Source: SFLA01 sp045595785
GTDB lineage: Bacteria; Bacillota; Clostridia; Oscillospirales; CAG-382
Length of the DNA: 37,773 nt
Direction: 5' to 3'
Assembly (NCBI GenBank): GCA_045595785.1
Contig: JAZOBE010000040.1
Location: 1 to 37,773, forward strand
The notes under the pieces are model-generated. The model searched no databases. It was not told where the DNA came from and saw nothing but the letters and a program-made list of their open reading frames with translations. Numbering within the stretch: the stretch's first letter is position 1; each line of letters begins with the position of its first letter. Below are positions 32,443 to 37,773 of this stretch, piece by piece. The position numbers were made by a program, and so were the translations under genes.

Positions 32443-32471
32443 TTTTCCACCTGAACGTTTTGATTACGGTA

Positions 32472-32500
32472 AGTATATCACACAATATAAAATAATGCAA
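32472..32500 (-). promoter_or_regulatory. Sigma-A promoter for the GNAT gene
   Basis: TTGCAT (32495-32500) and TATACT (32472-32477) are 17 bases apart on the minus strand, about 30 bases before the start codon. Confidence 0.7.
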
Positions 32501-32527
32501 TCACGCATTCAGTGAAAGAAAAAGGAA

Positions 32528-32549
32528 AAGACACCTCAAGGGGTGTCTT
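32528..32549 (-). terminator. Hairpin with T-rich tail upstream of the GNAT promoter
   Basis: AAGACACC and GGTGTCTT form 8-base arms. On the minus strand the hairpin is followed by TTCCTTTTTCTTTC. It would stop read-through from the repeat region before the GNAT promoter. Confidence 0.6.
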
Positions 32550-32588
32550 CCATAAAGCAGGTTTTAACTGCCGATAGAAAATCATCTT

Positions 32589-32617
32589 CGTAGGGGCGTT
32601 CTGTGAACGCCCCTACG
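32589..32617. repeat. Perfect inverted repeat, 13-base arms
   Basis: CGTAGGGGCGTTC and GAACGCCCCTACG enclose TGT. The GC-rich perfect palindrome with a TAGGGGCG core lies in a gene-free gap and has the look of a dispersed intergenic element rather than a terminator, since no T run adjoins it. Confidence 0.65.
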
Positions 32618-32624
32618 GCAAAAG

Positions 32625-32657
32625 GACAGAGAACGTTAAAATTCTCTGTCTTTTTTT
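32625..32657 (+). terminator. Plus-strand terminator-like hairpin
   Basis: GACAGAGAA and TTCTCTGTC are perfect 9-base arms followed by seven T residues on the plus strand. No plus-strand gene precedes it, so it may be part of the repeat cluster or end an unseen small RNA. Confidence 0.55.
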
Positions 32658-32677
32658 ACACGCCTTGCGCGTTTAGG

Positions 32678-32991
32678 TTAGTGTGTTACACCTTTTAGGT
32701 GTACTGTTAGGCGGCAACATAGCCTTCCTCCGGGAGGAAGGTGGCACGCGTCAGGGGCTCCCCGAAGCGAATGAAATGAGCTTTGGGGGTTCGCTGCGTA
32801 GCGTGACGGAAGGAGCCCGCGCGACTTTGGATTTGTACTGATTATATCGCAACGCGCTCTCTCACCCGACTTCGTCGGGAGCTCCCTCCCGGAGGGAGCC
32901 TTTGATCTGTGCGTCCCGAAAGTCTGTCTTCTTTTCCTGACAAGCACTGCTTTTGTAGACACAAAAGCGAAGCCCCACACGAGGCGGGGCG
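32678..32991. repeat. Mosaic intergenic repeat with nested hairpins
   Basis: This non-coding stretch packs several perfect hairpins: ACACC/GGTGT around 32686-32700, CCTTCCTCC with its complement at 32723-32741, CCCGAC/GTCGGG at 32865-32879, and GCTCCCTCC/GGAGGGAGC at 32881-32899. The phrases around GGAAGGTGGCACGCG and GTGACGGAAGGAG resemble dispersed repeats I associate with Oscillospiraceae and related Clostridia genomes. It is more GC-rich than its flanks. A 100-codon minus frame crosses it but reads as repeat translation. The final GCCCC/GGGGC hairpin (32974-32991) may end the XRE gene transcript. Confidence 0.65.
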
Positions 32992-32995
32992 AGGA

Positions 32996-34051
32996 TTACA
33001 AATTGGAAAGCCGTTCTTTGATGTTCAAATAACGAGGTGTATCCTTGATCGAGACAAACACCGCATCATTGTTATTGAGATATCTCAAATACGTGTGGCC
33101 GAGTGTTTCGTCAGTGCTCTTGGCAATATTGGATAGATCGACCTTGACCTTGTTTACAAGTAAGGATGTGTGAGAGATCGCGTTGAAGCTTTGATAGCCT
33201 TCAAAATGCATAATGGCTTGCTCAAGCTCCTGCATCGCTCTGTCAAACAACTTCTGCTTGCCGCTTTCAAGTGCCATAAAGAAGCTAATTCTTCCAAGGC
33301 GATCGTGCCAAAAACCAAAATCATTTTCCGAGAAGATCATATGGATCATGTCATATAGGATATTCCACATAGAGTGCTTTTCCTCGTTAGTGTATCCCGC
33401 CTCTTTGCAGTCGATCAAATATTTCATGTATAGATACATACGATCGCAAACCTTCCAAATATAATTTTGGCAGTGCTCCACCAGCTCGTCACCCTCAAGG
33501 ACATGCAAACGCAGATCCATAGCGGGCGGGATCATATCTGCATACTGCAAAGCCTTTTCTTTGTTGCCGTGGTGCAGATACGTGTAACACAGACATTGAA
33601 TAGTGCCCGTGCGGAATTGCATATTTGTCGAGTTCAAAAGCTGTTCGCCCAGTGCTACGATCTCGTCAAAGCTTTCATCAACGTAGCCATTTTGCAAAAC
33701 TCTCATCAAGTAATAACGAATAGTCTCATCGTTCGGATATTTCTTCTGCATTGCACGGCAGAGATTTAGTCTTTCTTCTGTTTTTCCTTGGCTGTGGAAT
33801 TCTGCGTACTTGGCTGTAAATTCTTTGATCTCGGATTGCTTTTTGCTTTTGGCAATATCAATTTCAAGAAGGACATCCGCGCTGACCTCAAAAATATTTG
33901 CTAACACGGGAAGGTGTGAAATATCGGGCGCGGTCTTGTCACATTCCCATTGTGAAACAGCATTGGTGGATACATCGAGTAATTCGGCAAGTTGTTCTTG
34001 TGTGATATTTCTGTCACGACGAAGTTTTTTGATTGTTGTTCCAATAGACAT
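32996..34051 (-). CDS. XRE-family transcriptional regulator with helical C-terminal domain
   Basis: This 351-residue regulator has an N-terminal helix-turn-helix of the lambda Cro/XRE type (residues 1-60): IKKLRRDRNITQEQLAELL, then STNAVSQWECDKTAPDISHL. A long C-terminal part (about 75-350) is helical and TPR-like, with repeated Leu/Tyr patterns. Such domains often bind a peptide or a small ligand. The ATG at 34051 has AAAGGAG 7 bases before it; the ATG two codons earlier is too close to that site. A perfect palindrome, CAAAAGCGCTTTTG, lies between promoter and ribosome site, suggesting autoregulation. It is monocistronic, and no obvious target gene adjoins it. Confidence 0.88.
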   Translation of the reverse strand: MSIGTTIKKLRRDRNITQEQLAELLDVSTNAVSQWECDKTAPDISHLPVLANIFEVSADVLLEIDIAKSKKQSEIKEFTAKYAEFHSQGKTEERLNLCRAMQKKYPNDETIRYYLMRVLQNGYVDESFDEIVALGEQLLNSTNMQFRTGTIQCLCYTYLHHGNKEKALQYADMIPPAMDLRLHVLEGDELVEHCQNYIWKVCDRMYLYMKYLIDCKEAGYTNEEKHSMWNILYDMIHMIFSENDFGFWHDRLGRISFFMALESGKQKLFDRAMQELEQAIMHFEGYQSFNAISHTSLLVNKVKVDLSNIAKSTDETLGHTYLRYLNNNDAVFVSIKDTPRYLNIKERLSNL

Positions 34052-34074
34052 AATCATTCTCCTTTGTGATAATT

Positions 34075-34088
34075 CAAAAGCGCTTTTG
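34075..34088. promoter_or_regulatory. Palindromic candidate operator of the XRE gene
   Basis: CAAAAGCGCTTTTG is a perfect 14-base palindrome just downstream of the -10 element and before the ribosome site of the XRE gene. XRE dimers bind such symmetric sites, so it is a likely autorepression operator. Confidence 0.55.
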
Positions 34089-34095
34089 TACCCTA

Positions 34096-34124
34096 ATTAT
34101 ACACATCTTTTTTCGATTTTTACA
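34096..34124 (-). promoter_or_regulatory. Promoter of the XRE gene
   Basis: TATAAT (34096-34101) is perfect. The -35 position at 17 bases is TGTAAA (34119-34124), only partly consensus, as is common for regulated promoters. Confidence 0.5.
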
Positions 34125-34211
34125 CCAAGTATTTTACGAATATAATTCAATTCATACTTTATTTTTTACAGTAATAGTTTATCACAAAATCAAAAGACAA
34201 TCAATATAAAA

Positions 34212-34243
34212 TTGGCGCACCTGCTTTATCGCAGGTACGCCAA
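34212..34243 (-). terminator. Terminator of the GH32 gene
   Basis: TTGGCGCACCTGC and GCAGGTACGCCAA are 13-base arms with one mismatch around a 6-base loop. On the minus strand the hairpin is followed by TTTTATATT. It lies 34 bases beyond the GH32 stop codon. Confidence 0.8.
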
Positions 34244-34276
34244 GTGGTGTCTTTGATTTGAATTAAACGAGTTATA

Positions 34277-35371
34277 TCACAGCAAAGCCGAGTATACCGT
34301 TTCTCCGCCGTTAACGAATACCTCGATAATACATTCGTCTCTGAGGATATCAAGCTTATTCAGCGCGCCGTTGTATACCACTGGTTTTCTTCCCTTTCGT
34401 TCAATAACGAACCCCGTTTCGGTACGTTTTACCGCAGGGTCCGTATCCTTAAGTAAATAGCGTACTTCTTTTACGGGAAATGCGGTGATCCTTCCGTTTT
34501 CCACCCTGATCTCTCGGGGAACCGACATACATCCTATATTTTTTTCGGCATAGCCGCTGTATGCCCACCCCGGTATCCATGTAATCAAAAGGTTTCTGCC
34601 TAAATGGTCGCGGAACATCTGACCTGCATATTGATCCGGTCCCTTGTCGATCTCGGATATGCTTTCAACCGAAAATCTACCGTCAGTAAACCGTCCGTGC
34701 ATCAACGAAAAATAATGCTCCTTATCCAGAGGACAAACCGAAGCCGCCAGCAGGCACATTCCGTCTTTTTCCTCTACAAAGGACGGACACTCAGTATACT
34801 TGCTGTTTTCCCATTCGCTCATAATGCCGATATAATCCCAATTGAGCAGATCATCGCTTTTATACAGCAAAAGCAACCCGACCTTTCTCTCTGGGTTACC
34901 GGACGCAACAACACAGTAATATCGTCCGTCAATACAGCAAACGGCAGGATCGCGGAAATCGGGTCCGCCGTCGGAGGGGTATCCGTCAATAACGGGATTT
35001 CCCGGGTACTTTGAAAAATTCACCCCGTCATCCGAAACAGCCGCCGCAATTGTAGAAACTGCGGTAATGGCGGCGTAAAACAAATATAACTTATCGTCCT
35101 TTACGATGGCAGTTCCTGACCAGCAGCCTCCTCCGTCATATGCATCGCCGGGTGTCAGGGCAACGGGAAGCTCCTCCCATTCCAAGAAATCCTTCGTCCT
35201 TGCGTGTCCCCAGTGCATAGGCTGATGCCAAGGGGTCTCAAAATCAGGTGCGTGCTGGTAAAAAACGTGATAATACCCCTTAAAATAAACAAGCCCGTTA
35301 GGATCGTTTATCCAGCCCTTTTTCGGTCTGAAATGATATTTTAATTCAGCTGTATAATCCATTGAGTTCAT
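34277..35371 (-). CDS. Glycoside hydrolase family 32 (beta-fructosidase-like), short form
   Basis: This 364-residue enzyme hydrolyses fructosyl bonds in sucrose, sucrose-6-phosphate or fructans. All three GH32 motifs are present: nucleophile D23 in WINDPNGLVYF, transition-state D141 in FRDPAV, and acid/base E194 in TECPSF. Family members are commonly 450-500 residues. Here the C-terminal beta-sandwich is reduced to about 60-70 residues, though the typical last strand (CIIEVFVNGGETVYS) is kept, so the protein is short but not cut off. No signal peptide is seen, so it is cytoplasmic. The ATG at 35371 has GGGGGT upstream. No sugar transporter or fructokinase adjoins it, so the substrate cannot be deduced from context. 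Confidence 0.88.
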   Translation of the reverse strand: MNSMDYTAELKYHFRPKKGWINDPNGLVYFKGYYHVFYQHAPDFETPWHQPMHWGHARTKDFLEWEELPVALTPGDAYDGGGCWSGTAIVKDDKLYLFYAAITAVSTIAAAVSDDGVNFSKYPGNPVIDGYPSDGGPDFRDPAVCCIDGRYYCVVASGNPERKVGLLLLYKSDDLLNWDYIGIMSEWENSKYTECPSFVEEKDGMCLLAASVCPLDKEHYFSLMHGRFTDGRFSVESISEIDKGPDQYAGQMFRDHLGRNLLITWIPGWAYSGYAEKNIGCMSVPREIRVENGRITAFPVKEVRYLLKDTDPAVKRTETGFVIERKGRKPVVYNGALNKLDILRDECIIEVFVNGGETVYSALL

Positions 35372-35437
35372 AAGTACCCCCGTGTGTATAATCACGTTTT
35401 TAACAACATATCAGTACGTTTTGCCATAAATATCAAT

Positions 35438-35465
35438 GACGAGCGTAATAAGGAATTCGCTCGCC
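35438..35465. terminator. Hairpin between RNA methyltransferase and GH32 genes
   Basis: GACGAGCG and CGCTCGCC form an 8-base stem with one wobble. The T-rich tail (TTTGCTTTTT) is on the plus side; the minus side has only a weak T stretch. It may still end the methyltransferase transcript. Confidence 0.45.
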
Positions 35466-35500
35466 TTTGCTTTTTAATTTAATAAGATAAAACTGCTTCA

Positions 35501-36310
35501 TTACAATTTATTACCCAAACGGTAAAAAGCCACGGCGGATGCGGCGGCGACGTTAAGTGAATCCACTCCGTTGTGCATAGGAATTTTCACGGTGTAATCG
35601 CAGTTATTTATAGTTTGGTCGGAAAGCCCGTCTCCCTCCGTTCCCATAATTACTGCAAGCTTTTCTTCCTGCAAAAGCATGGGATCATCTACAGAAACCG
35701 AATCATCCTTAAGCGCCATTGCAACAGTCTTAAAGCCCAAAGCTTTTATTCCATTCAGACTGTCGTCGGGCATAAAGGTCCATTCGATCTGAAAAACCGT
35801 GCCCATACTCACTCTTGCGGCACGTCTGTACAAAGGATCGGAGCAACCGGGGGTAAGCAGAACCGCGTCCATTCCCAAGGCTGCGGCGGAACGGATTATG
35901 GCGCCCACGTTGGCAGGATTCATAACCTTATCCAATATAACTATTCTGCTTTTGTTTTCGCAAATATCTTTTATGCTCGGCAAAGGTTTTCTGCGCATTG
36001 CACACAGCATACCCCGAGTAAGCTTAAAACCCGTAAGAAGCGTAAGAACGTCAAAGGGCGCGCAAAAGACGGGAACTCCGTTTATACGTTCAAGAATGGG
36101 CTTCCCTTCTCCGTCAATATGCCGCGTTTCCATAAGAACGGATATGGGCTCGTACCCTGCATCAAGCGCGCGGCTTATAACCTTAGGGCTTTCTGCTATA
36201 AACATTCCTTCTTCGGGAAATTCTTTGTTTAACAACTGTGCTTCGGTCAACCGTGCGTATACGTCCAGCTCTGGCGCCGAAAAATCGGTTATTTCTATAA
36301 TATCACTCAT
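35501..36310 (-). CDS. SpoU/TrmH-family RNA 2'-O-methyltransferase
   Basis: This 269-residue enzyme methylates a ribose 2'-OH in rRNA or tRNA using S-adenosylmethionine. The three SPOUT motifs are clear: LDKVMNPANVGAIIRSAAALG (motif 1), AVIMGTEGDGLS (motif 2) and VKIPMHNGVDSLNVAAASAVAFY (motif 3), the last two forming the trefoil knot. The N-terminal 100 residues are a substrate-binding domain of the TsnR/RlmB kind (FIAESPKVISRALDAG). The ATG at 36310 has GGAG 6 bases upstream. A longer frame to 36388 is excluded because the -10 element at 36365-36370 lies within it. The exact RNA target is unknown. Confidence 0.92.
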   Translation of the reverse strand: MSDIIEITDFSAPELDVYARLTEAQLLNKEFPEEGMFIAESPKVISRALDAGYEPISVLMETRHIDGEGKPILERINGVPVFCAPFDVLTLLTGFKLTRGMLCAMRRKPLPSIKDICENKSRIVILDKVMNPANVGAIIRSAAALGMDAVLLTPGCSDPLYRRAARVSMGTVFQIEWTFMPDDSLNGIKALGFKTVAMALKDDSVSVDDPMLLQEEKLAVIMGTEGDGLSDQTINNCDYTVKIPMHNGVDSLNVAAASAVAFYRLGNKL

Positions 36311-36364
36311 ATCGTTCTCCAATGTGTTGGATATGGATCCTTCAGAGTTCATTTTCTGCTTGAA

Positions 36365-36393
36365 ATTATAGCACACTTGTACAAACAAATCAA
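36365..36393 (-). promoter_or_regulatory. Sigma-A promoter of the RNA methyltransferase gene
   Basis: TTGATT (36388-36393) and TATAAT (36365-36370) are 17 bases apart on the minus strand, with transcription starting near 36358, about 48 bases before the start codon. Confidence 0.75.
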
Positions 36394-36488
36394 CAGTTTA
36401 GACCGTTCAAGCCTTGAGTTTAACACAGTCTCGCCCTTCGGGCTCATAACCAGAAGGTAATAGCACAATTCTGATTTCGAAATAAGTA

Positions 36489-36522
36489 AAACAAAAGACA
36501 CCCGATGGGTGTCTTTGTTTTA
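36489..36522. terminator. Strong bidirectional terminator after the YeiH-family gene
   Basis: GACACCC and GGGTGTC arms extend through A-rich and T-rich flanks (aaaacaaaa / tttgtttt), giving a long stem with T runs in both directions. It lies about 120 bases after the transporter stop codon and before the methyltransferase promoter. The rest of this 250-base gap shows no feature. Confidence 0.85.
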
Positions 36523-36641
36523 CTGGCAAGTTGTGCCGATTTAGATATCGGTGTGAAGCAATTCGATAAATTGGAATTTATAATACCGTGTAACTCGCAT
36601 TGGATAATTTATTCATTGCTCTCTTATAGTGTTATTTCTCT

Positions 36642-37670
36642 TTATACGATTCCCATTGCCATTTCTACCAACAACGCAACGACAACGACCAACGCCGAGA
36701 TGATAAAACCGTGAATCATCGGGCGGATGCCTGCCTTCTTCATACTTGAAAAGGACGTGTTCAGACCGATGGCTGCCAAAGCGCATACCATAAGAAATTT
36801 ACTTGCACTCTTTGTGCCGGATACAACAGCCGTAGGGATCGGGAATATACTTGCAACAATGGACATAGCAAGGAAGCCAAGGATAAACCAAGGGAATATT
36901 TTAGTAATGCTGAAATTTGCCTTCAGTTCACTTCCGTTTTGGCTGTTGGCAAGTGCTTCTTTACGCTTTAAGCGGAGCTGTACAAAAGCAAAGGTAATAA
37001 CGGTAGGAATAATCGCAAGGGTTCTTGTGAGCTTCACCATTGTAGCAAAATCGCCTGCACCTTCTGAAAAGGCATAGCCGGTCGCAACAACGGATGAGGT
37101 ATCGTTGACTGCTGTTCCCGCCCAAATACCGAAGGCTTGGTCGGTCATACCCATTGCTTGTCCCATAATAGGAAACAATACGATCATTGCCATATCGAAC
37201 AGGAAGGTAGCGGACATGGCATAAGCTACGTCGTTATCGTCTGCATCGATAGTCGGTGCAATGGCGGCAATAGCAGAGCCACCGCAAATACCCGTACCGG
37301 CAGAGATAAGATTAGAGAGCTTCCAATTAAGTCCCAACGCCTTGCCGATAAAGTACCCGCCGCCAAAACAAGTGAGCAAAGTAAATATCATAACGGTGAG
37401 GGACATTTTCCCCACATTCAAGATAGTAGTAATATTGAGAGATAAGCCAAGCAGAATAATAGCAAATTTCAAAATTTTTTTGGATGTAAATTTGAGTCCC
37501 GATGCAAAGACTTTTGTATTCCTCAAAAAGTAATTGAGAATCATACCGATAAACATTGCAATAACGGCAGAGCCGATTAGGTGGATAGGAAGCAGACCTT
37601 CAAGCCAGCACGCAAGAAGAGCCACACCTACAGATAATATTATTCCGGGAAAAACTTTTAATACTTTCAT
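36642..37670 (-). CDS. YeiH-family (UPF0324) putative sulfate exporter
   Basis: This 342-residue integral membrane protein has about ten hydrophobic helices and opens MKVLKVFPGIILSVGVALLACWLEGLLP. Family hallmarks include GTGICGGSAIAAIAPTIDADDNDVAYAMS near the middle and FGIWAGTAVNDTSSVVATGYAFS, as in YeiH/conserved protein 698 members. These are proposed anion or sulfur-compound exporters, and the activity is not firmly established. The ATG at 37670 has AGGAG 7-8 bases upstream; a TTG two codons earlier is less likely. A promoter and a perfect inverted repeat lie directly upstream. In other bacteria the gene often stands beside a divergent LysR-type regulator, which could lie beyond the right edge here. 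Confidence 0.9.
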   Translation of the reverse strand: MKVLKVFPGIILSVGVALLACWLEGLLPIHLIGSAVIAMFIGMILNYFLRNTKVFASGLKFTSKKILKFAIILLGLSLNITTILNVGKMSLTVMIFTLLTCFGGGYFIGKALGLNWKLSNLISAGTGICGGSAIAAIAPTIDADDNDVAYAMSATFLFDMAMIVLFPIMGQAMGMTDQAFGIWAGTAVNDTSSVVATGYAFSEGAGDFATMVKLTRTLAIIPTVITFAFVQLRLKRKEALANSQNGSELKANFSITKIFPWFILGFLAMSIVASIFPIPTAVVSGTKSASKFLMVCALAAIGLNTSFSSMKKAGIRPMIHGFIISALVVVVALLVEMAMGIV

Positions 37671-37702
37671 AAACAATCTCCTACTTTCACTTACACCTCT
37701 TG

Positions 37703-37730
37703 ATTATACTACAGTTTATGATAAAATCAA
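37703..37730 (-). promoter_or_regulatory. Sigma-A promoter of the YeiH-family gene
   Basis: TTGATT (37725-37730) and TATAAT (37703-37708) are 16 bases apart on the minus strand, about 30 bases before the start codon. Confidence 0.65.
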
Positions 37731-37756
37731 ATTATCATTTATTATCGAATGATAAT
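37731..37756. promoter_or_regulatory. Inverted repeat abutting the YeiH promoter, candidate regulator site
   Basis: ATTATCATT and AATGATAAT are perfect 9-base arms with an 8-base spacer, directly upstream of the -35 element. Position and AT-rich symmetry suit a LysR-type activator (T-N11-A), which commonly controls this transporter family. The regulator is not in view. Confidence 0.5.
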
Positions 37757-37773
37757 ATGAGTTAATTGGAGAT

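Noticed and set aside
32589..32900. CRISPR array
   Set aside because: The repeated elements are inverted and unequal, with no regular direct repeats or spacers and no cas genes.
32678..32980. A 100-codon minus-strand frame in the gap before the XRE gene
   Set aside because: It crosses the hairpin-rich mosaic repeat, has low-complexity Arg/Pro/Ser composition typical of repeat translation, and lacks a credible ribosome site.
36311..36388. Upstream extension of the SpoU methyltransferase to 36388
   Set aside because: The -10 element at 36365-36370 lies inside it, and GGAG spacing favours ATG 36310.
1..37773. tRNA or rRNA genes
   Set aside because: No cloverleaf-like or rRNA-like stretch was seen in any intergenic gap; the gaps are short and accounted for by promoters, hairpins and leaders.

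Overview
The window is a stretch of chromosome from an anaerobic, spore-forming Clostridia-type Firmicute, probably an uncultured gut or rumen Oscillospiraceae-like organism. The evidence is AGGAGG-like ribosome sites, TTGACA/TATAAT promoters, pyruvate formate-lyase under a ZTP riboswitch, a class B sortase beside cohesin and dockerin modules, glycan-degrading enzymes, a candidate forespore promoter and a mosaic intergenic repeat. Every gene I can support lies on the minus strand, so transcription runs from high to low coordinates throughout.

Layout from left to right. (1) 1-779: start-proximal part of a 2-oxoacid:ferredoxin oxidoreductase gamma/delta fusion, cut by the window edge. (2) 887-1015: a 42-residue Asn/Lys-rich protein behind a sigma-F-like promoter. 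(3) 1078-4979: response regulator, histidine kinase and an unknown membrane-anchored protein. (4) 5071-8190: pflB-pflA, with a consensus promoter, a ZTP (pfl) riboswitch and a terminator that overlaps the aptamer. (5) 8211-9053: a TIM-barrel sugar isomerase-like protein. (6) 9219-16058: a surface operon coding for a 1540-residue secreted protein (about 19 Cys-rich repeats, an F5/8C domain, a cohesin-like domain and a dockerin), a cohesin-like protein with a C-terminal sorting signal, and a class B sortase. Its leader carries a 20-codon upstream ORF. (7) 16277-19287: lacZ (GH2). (8) 19298-30082: an 11-gene fatty-acid/polyketide-like biosynthetic operon. (9) 30159-32500: PHP phosphoesterase, DUF554 membrane protein and GNAT acetyltransferase. 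(10) 32528-32991: intergenic hairpins and a mosaic repeat. (11) 32996-34124: XRE regulator with a palindromic candidate operator. (12) 34212-37773: GH32 enzyme, SpoU-family RNA methyltransferase and a YeiH-family transporter with an inverted repeat beside its promoter.

Two systems stand out. The first is the operon at 19392-30004. It has two ketosynthases (KSIII and KSII), a malonyltransferase, two acyl carrier proteins, two adenylate-forming enzymes, an extended SDR, a metallo-beta-lactamase-fold hydrolase, an HxxxDG acyltransferase and a biotin-type carboxyltransferase. It has no FabG/FabZ/FabI set, so it looks like a dedicated lipid or polyketide ester pathway rather than housekeeping fatty-acid synthesis. 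I do not recognise the product. The second is the cohesin/dockerin/sortase operon, which could build a small wall-anchored surface complex resembling a minimal cellulosome scaffold.

Start codons were chosen by ribosome-site spacing and promoter position, and several are shorter than the longest possible ORF. All functional calls come from reading motifs; no database search was run.
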